Below, in pieces: positions 27,755-35,834 of a stretch of DNA of 64,000 bases. Where the stretch lies: the NCBI RefSeq assembly GCF_049801075.1, contig NZ_JBNAGG010000005.1, forward strand, positions 1-64,000, given 5' to 3'. Below the pieces are notes generated by a model. It worked only from the letters and a program-made list of their open reading frames with translations, was not told the DNA's origin and did no database searches. Source of the stretch: Maritalea sp049801075. GTDB taxonomy: Bacteria > Pseudomonadota > Alphaproteobacteria > Rhizobiales > Devosiaceae. The position numbers were made by a program, and so were the translations under genes. How positions within the stretch are numbered: position 1 is the stretch's first letter; each line of letters begins with the position of its first letter.

Positions 27755-29701
27755 ATGATGATATCGCGCGCTATTAGCAAAGTTGGCACATATTTTAGCT
27801 TGAGGCATGACTCGAGCGCAGTGATCTTCGCGCGCCATAGAACGGCACAACGTCAAGTTCCGCTCATGTATTTGATTTTGAGCATCAATATGCTCTCGCT
27901 TTGCGTGACGCATCTTAATTTGGCGCCGCGTCATTTGACAGTTTATTTCCCTGCTTTCCTACTCTTGTTGAGCGGCGTGAGGACACTTAGTTGGCTTCAC
28001 AAACGAAACGCCCAAATCAGCCTCAGACGGGCACGAAATGCGCTGAGAATAACGCTCATATTTGCAATCGTGCTATCAGCAGTTTTTGTAACTTGGTCGC
28101 TATCCCTGTTCACTTACGGCGACGCATACACAAAAGGTCAGGTTGTTTTTTTCATAGGCGTTACCCTTACAACAATTATCACCTGTCTGATGACAATTCG
28201 GCAGGCCTCAGCCATTATGTTTGCCATTGTTGTCATACCGACATCTTTATTTTTGATAACGCAACCGGAGCCCGTTTTCCACGCGATAGCTGTTAATATG
28301 GTGTTGGTCATCGGCGCTATGATCTTTGTCCTTGATCGCGCCAATCAACATTTTCGAAACAGCATTGAAAAACAATCAGAGTTAAATGCGGCAAATACTA
28401 AAATTCGCAAAATTGCAAATTTGGATAGCTTAACTGAGCTAGCAAATCGAAGACATTTTTTCCACTTCCTCCAAACTCGAATTGAAGATCCTGATTGTGA
28501 GAAATTTGCACTAGTCCTTCTAGACCTAGATGGGTTTAAACCTATCAACGATGTTTTTGGGCACCCAACCGGCGATAAAACGCTGGTTGAAATCGCGGCA
28601 AGACTGAAAAATTGCTTGCCTCCCAACTCATTCCTTGCCCGTTTGGGGGGAGATGAGTTTGCAATCATCATTTGGGAAACGCCACACCAAGTCGTTGTTG
28701 ATGTAATTGAGAGAACTTTAGGCGTTATTTCCTATCCAATTTTATTTAACGAAGGCAGCGCCGTTGTGTCAGCCACGGCTGGCATCGCATACTTTCCTGA
28801 CGCCGCTGAAGAAGCCGGATTGCTTTTTGAACGGGCAGATTTTGCACTTTGTTTTGCAAAGCAGGAAAAAAGAGGTGAGATTGTTGAATTCAATCTACAT
28901 CATGAAGAAAATATTTTATCATCAGCAAACTTGGCAAAGAACCTAAGAGAATCCGACTTTGAAGCAGAATTCTCGATGGTGTTTCAACCCATTTGGGATA
29001 TAGCGTCCATCAACATAATTGGCTTTGAAGCACTAGCTAGATGGAACAGCCCATCCATGGGGGCAGTCCCGCCAGATCATTTCATACCTGCTGCTGAGCA
29101 AACGGGCCTAGTAAGCAATCTGACAAAAATTCTAATTGGCAAGTCGCTTGATGTTGCCGAAACATGGCCCCAAAATCTAAAACTAGGGCTCAATCTTTCG
29201 GCGGTGGATTTGTGCTCACACGAAGCCATAACCCAAATATTGTCTTTAATAAGGGATCGAAAATTTGATCCGAAACGCATTACGATTGAGATCACAGAAA
29301 CCGCAGTGATGCGAGATTTTGAACGCGCCGTCCAATCGCTTAATCGATTGCGCAAAGCTGGTATGCAAATCGCGTTAGATGACTTTGGCTCTGGCAACTC
29401 GAGCTTAAGCTACTTGCAAAAGTTGCCTTTGGATCATGTCAAAATCGACAAATCGTTCATACAAAACGCCGACCATGATCCTCGCGCCCACGAAATCACA
29501 CTGACCATAGTGAGACTGTGTGCGTCGTTTGGCATGACTTGCATAGCGGAAGGTGTAGAAACAGCAGATCAAATAGAGTTACTTTCAAAAATTGGCTGCT
29601 CTACGCTGCAGGGATATTTTTTTGCCCGACCAATGTCTGCAAATCGTGTAGATCAGTATATTGCAGAAAACTCGCCAGTACTCTCTATTGGATTCGGTTA
29701 A
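27755..29701 (+). CDS. membrane GGDEF-EAL dual-domain protein
   Basis: 648 residues. The N-terminal region (about 38-195) has six or so membrane helices. The GGDEF domain (about 210-380) has an intact GGDEF at 298-302. The EAL domain (about 400-640) has FEALARW, EITETAV, DDFGSGNSS, VKIDKSF and AEGVET. Both active sites look complete, so it could make or break c-di-GMP; which dominates cannot be told. The start ATG has only a weak GGTGG upstream. Confidence 0.92.
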   Translation: MMISRAISKVGTYFSLRHDSSAVIFARHRTAQRQVPLMYLILSINMLSLCVTHLNLAPRHLTVYFPAFLLLLSGVRTLSWLHKRNAQISLRRARNALRITLIFAIVLSAVFVTWSLSLFTYGDAYTKGQVVFFIGVTLTTIITCLMTIRQASAIMFAIVVIPTSLFLITQPEPVFHAIAVNMVLVIGAMIFVLDRANQHFRNSIEKQSELNAANTKIRKIANLDSLTELANRRHFFHFLQTRIEDPDCEKFALVLLDLDGFKPINDVFGHPTGDKTLVEIAARLKNCLPPNSFLARLGGDEFAIIIWETPHQVVVDVIERTLGVISYPILFNEGSAVVSATAGIAYFPDAAEEAGLLFERADFALCFAKQEKRGEIVEFNLHHEENILSSANLAKNLRESDFEAEFSMVFQPIWDIASINIIGFEALARWNSPSMGAVPPDHFIPAAEQTGLVSNLTKILIGKSLDVAETWPQNLKLGLNLSAVDLCSHEAITQILSLIRDRKFDPKRITIEITETAVMRDFERAVQSLNRLRKAGMQIALDDFGSGNSSLSYLQKLPLDHVKIDKSFIQNADHDPRAHEITLTIVRLCASFGMTCIAEGVETADQIELLSKIGCSTLQGYFFARPMSANRVDQYIAENSPVLSIGFG

Positions 29702-29933
29702 GTCTGAATCACAAATAAGTAATACGATTTCCCAAAGCGGACCTTCAAATCATGTGAAGCGCATTTTACTGCAACGCACTATACTTTTGGAAAAGTTCGC
29801 CTTTCCATGCAAACACAATCCGCACTTGAGTGACGCTTTGTTAACCTCCTTAAAGCAATGCACCCAGATGCCTCAAATTTGTTAATATTCTGAAGGCAAC
29901 ATCTTTACGAGCACATTTTTGTTGGGGGAGAAT

Positions 29934-31013
29934 ATGTTTGAGTTCAAATTCATCGTAAGTCTGATAGAAGCCATGGGGATATTGGCACTGATATCACTCG
30001 TTTACGGCGTGATTGTGAGAATGAACTTAGGCTCCAACATTAAGTCGGTGTTGATCGGATTGCTATTTTCATCTGCTGCACTTCTCGCAATGTTCACACC
30101 CGTTGAGTTTGCGCCTGGCATCATTTTTGATGGGCGTGCCATCATGGTAGCGCTAGGTGCAGCGTTTGGGGGGTTGCCAGCCGCGGTAATTGTTGCAATT
30201 TTTGCGGGAGCTGCTCGGCTGTATATTGGCGGCGCCGGCGCACTCAGTGGGACCGTTGGAATTCTACTGTCAGCGTTGCTCGGATATCTCTGGATGCGTG
30301 CCTACGCGCGCAGCACCAGACCTAAGTTTGTCAAGCTTGCTACTGGCGGTGCGTTCATTTCACTTGAATTTCTGGCGATCTTTATCTTGCCGCACGACAT
30401 TGCTATTGGTCTATTCCTGAATTTGTATCCAATTATCATCACTTCGTTCATCCTTATCACCGTGATTTTAGGGCTATTAATTGAAAGAGAACACCAGATC
30501 ATTGAATTCACAGACCAGCTAAATACCGCTGCAAACACCGATCATCTAACTGGCCTCTTGAATCGGCGCGGATTCGAAGAACATCTAGAAACACTGTCAA
30601 AAAAAGATGATTTGTCGTCCCTTATTGTGCTCGATCTTGATCATTTTAAAGCGGTGAATGATGACTATGGCCATGATGGTGGCGATCGCGCATTGGTTTC
30701 GATTGCCGAAACGATCAAAACATATACTCGCCCCCAAGACATTGTTGTTCGACTTGGCGGAGAAGAGTTTGCAATCTACATGCCAAAAGTAGACTCCAAA
30801 GCCGCGACAATTTCTGCGGATCGGATTCTGGATCACATCCGATCTACTAAAATAGTTTCAGGAACTCACAAGTTTTCAGTCACAGCTAGCGCCGGGATAG
30901 CAGACTATTGCCCAAAGCTGACAGAGTTCTGGCAAGCTATTAGAAATGCTGATCAAGCACTTTATCGCGCTAAGCGCGAAGGTCGAGACCGCGCAATGTC
31001 AACACTCACTTGA
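29934..31013 (+). CDS. diguanylate cyclase with 5TM (LytS-YhcK type) sensor
   Basis: 359 residues from ATG 29934, chosen because GGGGGAG lies 7 nt upstream. The membrane region (about 1-190) follows the 5TMR-LYT pattern (FDGRAIMVALGAAFGGLPAAVIVAIFAGAARLYIGG). A short helix leads to a GGDEF domain (LTGLLNRRGFEEHL, DLDHFKAVNDDYGHDGGD) with an active GGEEF signature. It should synthesise c-di-GMP in response to a ligand at the membrane. Confidence 0.92.
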   Translation: MFEFKFIVSLIEAMGILALISLVYGVIVRMNLGSNIKSVLIGLLFSSAALLAMFTPVEFAPGIIFDGRAIMVALGAAFGGLPAAVIVAIFAGAARLYIGGAGALSGTVGILLSALLGYLWMRAYARSTRPKFVKLATGGAFISLEFLAIFILPHDIAIGLFLNLYPIIITSFILITVILGLLIEREHQIIEFTDQLNTAANTDHLTGLLNRRGFEEHLETLSKKDDLSSLIVLDLDHFKAVNDDYGHDGGDRALVSIAETIKTYTRPQDIVVRLGGEEFAIYMPKVDSKAATISADRILDHIRSTKIVSGTHKFSVTASAGIADYCPKLTEFWQAIRNADQALYRAKREGRDRAMSTLT

Positions 31014-31315
31014 CAAGCTCACTTCAAAGCTAAGGCCTCAAAAGTATTTCCTTACCGACTAACATTAGGTTTCAGCTTGAAATCCTTACGAAAAATAGGT
31101 GAAACACACTCAATCTGCTAACCTGCGTCAGCAGACATGTTGCAACATATTTTAGCACACCCATTTGTCACGTAACTTCCTTGTAAAAAAAAATGCCGCA
31201 TTTTGTTCTCATTGAGAGCGAAGCTAATAACTCTATGCCGCAAGAAGGCATTCGCTTTGCGGAGGAGAGATACGCGTTTTAAGTTATTTGTATCTCCTGC
31301 AAGACACCTCGTTTC
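31014..31315. other. intergenic region, no gene seen
   Basis: About 300 AT-rich bases between the convergent GGDEF and NmrA-like genes. A run of A residues near 31187-31194 precedes a roughly 29-codon open stretch that I do not regard as a gene. No clear terminator stem was found. Confidence 0.4.
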
Positions 31316-32158
31316 TCACCTGTGCTTGTTCAAAAGCTCAATTCGCTTTCGCAATGCGAACTCCTCAATCGTTTCCGCAGACCGACCAAGTATCTTTTCG
31401 ATTTCAGTAGCATTGTTTTCCAGCGGTTTGGTGAGGCGAGGAAAATAGTGAAGCAAGAGCATCACAAAAATATAGCTCCATTTTGCATTTTGGCGTTTCA
31501 TATAAAAAATGTATGGAAACAATAATGCCGGCGTGTACTGAAACGAAGTCCCAATTGTGGTGTTGATCTTATCGCAGACTTCCTCGAACCCCAATTTATG
31601 CCCGCTGCTCGCCGTAATCTGATTTGCACTAGTTTCACGCAACAATGCCTTTGTACAAAGCTCTGCAACATCTAACACAGAGATCCAATCAAGTTTCAAA
31701 TTGCCAGCTGGCAGATAGACCCGGTTTCGCTCGGAAAGCTCTTCAAACAAAGTCGTTGCAAGGTTTTCCATGAAATAGCTTGGGCGGACAAAACAATAGT
31801 CAAACCCCATTTCGACTATCACTTTTTCGATTTTTGCGTGAGGCAGATAGCTCAACTTATCCGCGCCCTGCACACTCAAAAATACAATTTTTGTATTGCG
31901 TTCAATTGGGTCAAGAAGTCGCCTAAATAACGCTGGATCAGTCAATTGAGGCGGACGAACCAAGAATATTGCGTCAAACTTTGTTTGCAGCACTCCAGGT
32001 TTTTCAAAGTCCACTATATTGGACGGGTTTATTGGCGAGGCCCAGTCATTTGGTAGCTTCCGAACACCTGCAACAGCATCATGTCCTTGAGCTCTTAGCA
32101 GCTTAAGTACTTCACTGCCGACATTGCCAGTTGCGCCAGTAACAAGATAACTTGCCAT
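31316..32158 (-). CDS. NmrA-like NAD(P)-binding protein
   Basis: 280 residues. The N-terminal TGATGNVGSEVLKLLRAQGHD is the Rossmann motif of atypical SDRs (NmrA/QOR2 branch); CFVRPSYFMENL and VYLPAGNLKLDWISVLDVAEL are further family features. Catalytic Tyr and Lys are not evident, so it may be a redox sensor or a quinone or flavin reductase. It follows the DNA-alkylation-repair gene on the same strand after 230 bp. Confidence 0.85.
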   Translation of the reverse strand: MASYLVTGATGNVGSEVLKLLRAQGHDAVAGVRKLPNDWASPINPSNIVDFEKPGVLQTKFDAIFLVRPPQLTDPALFRRLLDPIERNTKIVFLSVQGADKLSYLPHAKIEKVIVEMGFDYCFVRPSYFMENLATTLFEELSERNRVYLPAGNLKLDWISVLDVAELCTKALLRETSANQITASSGHKLGFEEVCDKINTTIGTSFQYTPALLFPYIFYMKRQNAKWSYIFVMLLLHYFPRLTKPLENNATEIEKILGRSAETIEEFALRKRIELLNKHR

Positions 32159-32388
32159 TTCTCCACATCTTCACGTTATGCATTGACTTGGTATGGCTAT
32201 CACACTTTTTATGGCGCGTAACTTCATAAGATTTCTACCTAAAAAAAGCGATCCAAAGCTTGTGCTCAGCCAATCCCAATCACGATCCAGGGTTAACAAA
32301 AAACCACGAGTGACGGCGGAAATCTTTGCACGCGTTATATTCAACATTGGAATTTGACCCACCAATTTCATCTGGACGACCACAAACT

Positions 32389-33090
32389 TTAAACCAGCCC
32401 AAGCTTCTTCTGAACATACTCAGCAGTAAGGTGTTTTGACACATCCATAGGATCACATCTGCCATCTGGATCAAAGTCGACTGGGCCGATTTTTTTCGCA
32501 ACTTTTACGGCAGCTGCATTTAAAGCCGCAGTACGTTTGCCGATCCCCATAAGGGCAGAAGCCATCGCCATGAGTATATTGATGCTTTGGCTGTTGTAGC
32601 GCTTATCTATCTTATCGATGTGCGCCAGAAAATATCGCTCGTCAGGTGCACTCTTGCGCTGATCTTTTGATATTTCATACAGCAACCCGTAACCACAACG
32701 CACGCGTTGATGGTCGTCACTTTCGATCCATTTATCTGCCAATTCCACAACAAAAGGCGTTTTTGCCAATCTCGCATCACACGAAGAAAAAACATGCGCC
32801 AAATATCCACCATTCAGCTGTTCCACTTGGCGCTCGGCCTGCTCGATAGTGATCTTTTTGGGATCATCGATAAGCAACGACAAAATTTTCATTTCATAAA
32901 TATCAGTTTGCCAAAGCTCGTCGGCAAACTCCGCGTCGCGGCCTATCGTTTTGGCAAATTTTCGCAAACGCGTGAGACCAATACCGAAACTTTTCAGGCC
33001 ACCTGATTTATCGACATGCTTTTGCCAATGGGCCATGCCACGTTCATCTTGGTTCGACTGCAAATATTCAAGGATGTCTAATTTGTTCAT
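32389..33090 (-). CDS. DNA alkylation repair (AlkD-like HEAT) protein
   Basis: 233 residues from ATG 33090; an upstream start at 33117 would add nine poor residues. The helical-repeat pattern (FGIGLTRLRKFAKTIG, ELWQTDIYEMKILSLLIDDP, VRCGYGLLYEISKD) matches AlkD-type HEAT-repeat glycosylases, which remove alkylated bases. The C-terminal motif KIGPVDFDPDGRCDPMDVSKHL is typical of the branch that ends in a Cys/Asp-rich tail. Confidence 0.8.
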   Translation of the reverse strand: MNKLDILEYLQSNQDERGMAHWQKHVDKSGGLKSFGIGLTRLRKFAKTIGRDAEFADELWQTDIYEMKILSLLIDDPKKITIEQAERQVEQLNGGYLAHVFSSCDARLAKTPFVVELADKWIESDDHQRVRCGYGLLYEISKDQRKSAPDERYFLAHIDKIDKRYNSQSINILMAMASALMGIGKRTAALNAAAVKVAKKIGPVDFDPDGRCDPMDVSKHLTAEYVQKKLGLV

Positions 33091-33284
33091 GCTGCTCGCC
33101 TCGCCACTTGATTGCATTCAGTATGCATCTAAATGCTCGATTAGGACATAACTGCCATCCAAATTATTGGAACACTCAGTTCACGCGTTTTAAGTGCCCG
33201 CATCGTTCATCAACAACAGGCATCGTGCCGTTAGCTCGCATTTCGTTTTGTTGTACACTAACTACTTTTGACCTAGGCTAAAGC

Positions 33285-33641
33285 ATGCCAAAATTTTCTG
33301 ATCATGATGCATACATAGCTGCAGCGCCAGAACAGTACCGTCCACTTTTGCGCCACCTGCGAAAGCAATTGGCACAAGCCCTCCCTGACGCAGAAGAGCG
33401 GATAATGTATGACATGCCGGGTTTTGCGATTGGAAACTCAATTGTCGTCGGCTATGCAGCGTTCAGCAAACAATGCGGGTTGTATTTCAGCAAAGGTGCC
33501 ATTGCATTGCATGCGAAAGACATCACCAATGCGGGCCTCAAGGCGAGCAAGACAGGCGTGACCTTCACAACCCGCTACCCCATTACGGATGAACTGCTTA
33601 AGAAACTGGCCATATCTTCGCGTAAAGATCTTCGCCTTTAA
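33285..33641 (+). CDS. DUF1801 / YdhG-like protein
   Basis: 118 residues. The pattern YIAAAPEQYRPLLRHLRKQLAQALPDAEERIMYDMPGF...GLYFSKGAI matches DUF1801 (YdhG/YjbR-type fold), which includes proteins proposed as iron chaperones. No metal ligand set is obvious. It stands alone and is divergent from the alkylation-repair gene. Confidence 0.82.
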   Translation: MPKFSDHDAYIAAAPEQYRPLLRHLRKQLAQALPDAEERIMYDMPGFAIGNSIVVGYAAFSKQCGLYFSKGAIALHAKDITNAGLKASKTGVTFTTRYPITDELLKKLAISSRKDLRL

Positions 33642-33753
33642 AGATCAAGGCCAATTTCAGGGCATCGCAAGCATAATTTCTACCTCACAGCTGGAAACTA
33701 TTTTGTTTTCCGAATTTCGTTCTTGCTGACTGATTTTCACTATATGCTGATTA

Positions 33754-33815
33754 TCCCAATAGCTGACATTCCTTGAGTGTCCTTTGCGCTTAATACTCCA
33801 TCCCAATAGCTGACG
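33754..33815. repeat. 15-bp direct repeat pair
   Basis: ATCCCAATAGCTGAC occurs at 33754-33768 and again at 33801-33815, 47 bp apart start to start. Both lie downstream of the SieB-like gene in a 270-bp gap without genes. The function is unknown; it could be a recombination scar or a protein-binding pair. Confidence 0.55.
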
Positions 33816-33915
33816 TTAAACACCTAGCAGATTGCAGCAATAGTAGCTGTGTGAAGTGATTCTTGCCCATCTGAAATCGTGACTTACAGATATATGATCG
33901 CTGGGCAGATTAACT

Positions 33916-34494
33916 TCAAACGCGCCAGTCTGTAGAACGGCGCACAATCTCTCGGACATCATCTTCAAAAGTTGCAGAGTTCCGAAAATCCTCGGGCATG
34001 CGTTCATAGCCGAGCTCCGCTACAAGCTCGTAAAGTGCGTCTGACATATAGTGATGTGCCTCATTCACGTTGTGGGGGCCGGGCAACAAGTCCAAGGCAT
34101 CTTTTTGTCTGAGTGATACCATCACATGGTTATTATAATCAGCTTTTATAGTTTTCGTGCCGTGTTGGGTCATTACCCAAAGCACACAAAGCTCCTCGAG
34201 GTTTAAGGAATAGAATATCTTTTCAATACGTTCATGATAAGCCTTCTCTTTTGCGCGCCTTTGGAAGGGAGCACGGATTGTGAGAACCGCCCAAATCACG
34301 ATCTCCAAGACAAGAATTGCCGAAGACAAATAGAAAACCAATAAGATTTGCGTCTGGTAAGTATCAGTAAACTCGGGCTGCTCTAACCCCAATCTGTCAA
34401 TAGGAACAAACAAGAGCGCTCCACTAAACAAAAACAGTACAAAAGCAGTTTTGGGCGACTTCAACGCCTGAAAGAATTGGGTGATGAATTCCAT
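33916..34494 (-). CDS. SieB-like membrane protein of defence cassette
   Basis: 192 residues from ATG 34494 (GAGG about 10 nt upstream). Two membrane helices (about 17-33 and 50-72) are followed by a basic stretch and a cytoplasmic domain (LNLEELCVLWVMTQHGTKTI, then SDALYELVAELGYERMPEDF). Size and layout match the superinfection-exclusion SieB family: two helices, then a helical domain reading as a winged helix. It starts 11 bp after the helicase stop, on the same strand, so it is very likely co-transcribed with the Gabija-like pair. The SieB assignment is by pattern and needs a profile check. Confidence 0.66.
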   Translation of the reverse strand: MEFITQFFQALKSPKTAFVLFLFSGALLFVPIDRLGLEQPEFTDTYQTQILLVFYLSSAILVLEIVIWAVLTIRAPFQRRAKEKAYHERIEKIFYSLNLEELCVLWVMTQHGTKTIKADYNNHVMVSLRQKDALDLLPGPHNVNEAHHYMSDALYELVAELGYERMPEDFRNSATFEDDVREIVRRSTDWRV

Positions 34495-34505
34495 GCAAAA
34501 CCTCT

Positions 34506-35834
34506 TTAAGATGGTGCGAACGGGACCGAATTTAGTCGCCCTTGTCCAAGAACAATGACCGTACAATGGTTTTTCGCTCGGGTCATTGCATTGTATAGCA
34601 AGCGCCTCTTGTGCTCATCGCCTCCGGTAACCGACTGCGGCCACAGAACGATAACCCTGTCAAACTCTCTGTTTTTTGCTCCATGGATGGACATGGCCTT
34701 AATCTTCGCACTTTTCTTGAAGCCAAGACGTGTGTTGGTTCTGACCGCATCAGAGATAAATGACACCAGTTGAGCTTTCTCGAATTCTCTTTGGCCCGTT
34801 ACCTTGTGAAGTCTGCGGACACGCCGGTCTACTGATTTGACCGTTGGCTCCTCCAAGTGCTTTTCCAGTAATTCACACACCTCATCGTATGAAGCCGAGG
34901 CAGGAAAACCTATCTCCGCCGACAAATCATCCGCAATGCTGTTGTCACGGCCTTCCCAACTGACTGGGAATGCGTTGTGTGGCCATGGACCTTGCTTTTC
35001 TGTGACCGAGTTTATTGCGTTACGTATGATCGTGTTCTTCGAGTCCGGAGTGAGGATTGCAACGTCGTGAGAGCCACGTCTCAATTGAAACGCCAAATTC
35101 CAGGCGAGCAACCCTGGATTATTGGCCTTGGCTGGAACTTCCAAAAGTTCGATACCTTCACCGACCCAATGAACCCTGTCAGTCTTCCCGATAGTTTCCT
35201 CATTCAATACGTCTAGTGTGTTTTCACCTCTCCTGACAGCCAATGCGGCGGCTAGCAAACCTTCCTTTGTTGTCCTGTGACACTGGGTGAGAGAATGAGT
35301 GGTTCCCGCGTGTTCTAGCTGGGCGATGAAATTCGCTGTCTCTTGACCGTCAGTCAAGCACTGGAAGCTGTCTGCAGCAACAACAGCCGTGCAATACTCC
35401 TTTAGACCGAGAATTATTCCTTGCCGATGGACATCAAGGTCTTGAGCCTCGTCGACCAGAACCAAGGGGTAAGTTCTTGCCACCCAACGGAGCACCTCTG
35501 CATCTTGCAAGAGTTGGCTGGCCAAGAAACAAGGCCCGTTAAATTGGCCCAACTCCTCTGCCTGCCGCCGCATTTCGTTGGTCAATTTAGCGCTTCTACG
35601 TCCGGCCAATGACTGAGCAAAAGAATCAAACGTGAGACAGTCGAACTTCCGTCTGAATGACGCTTCGGCATTTAGGCTTGCAGTCAGCCGTCGTCTCGCG
35701 CCATTCATAAAAGTAAGGGCAAGCATACGCTGCCCCTCACTCAACGCATCGTTCTCGATTAATTGACGGGCGTGCGCCACCATATTGAAGGTCTTTCCTG
35801 ACCCAGCAGGTCCTTCGAAGAAATCAAACGTCAT
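34506..35834 (-). CDS. gajB: UvrD-like SF1 helicase, GajB-like
   Basis: 442 residues from ATG 35834, which lies 8 nt before the stop codon of the nuclease gene (11 nt overlap). Helicase motifs: Walker A GPAGSGKTF (8-16), Walker B DEAQD (about 126), SIHGAKNREFDRVIVLW near the C-terminus and motif VI NAMTRAKNH (about 411). It is short for UvrD but close to GajB of Gabija, which acts with the GajA nuclease after phage attack. The symbol is given by context and architecture and not by a search. Confidence 0.8.
   Translation of the reverse strand: MTFDFFEGPAGSGKTFNMVAHARQLIENDALSEGQRMLALTFMNGARRRLTASLNAEASFRRKFDCLTFDSFAQSLAGRRSAKLTNEMRRQAEELGQFNGPCFLASQLLQDAEVLRWVARTYPLVLVDEAQDLDVHRQGIILGLKEYCTAVVAADSFQCLTDGQETANFIAQLEHAGTTHSLTQCHRTTKEGLLAAALAVRRGENTLDVLNEETIGKTDRVHWVGEGIELLEVPAKANNPGLLAWNLAFQLRRGSHDVAILTPDSKNTIIRNAINSVTEKQGPWPHNAFPVSWEGRDNSIADDLSAEIGFPASASYDEVCELLEKHLEEPTVKSVDRRVRRLHKVTGQREFEKAQLVSFISDAVRTNTRLGFKKSAKIKAMSIHGAKNREFDRVIVLWPQSVTGGDEHKRRLLYNAMTRAKNHCTVIVLGQGRLNSVPFAPS

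Noticed and set aside
32171..32383. 70-codon minus-strand frame between the NmrA-like and alkylation-repair genes.
   Set aside because: No RBS, odd composition and no recognisable motif; taken as non-coding.
33285..33641. DUF1801 protein as part of the defence cassette.
   Set aside because: It is on the other strand, separated by 270 bp with a direct repeat pair, and DUF1801 has no known defence role.
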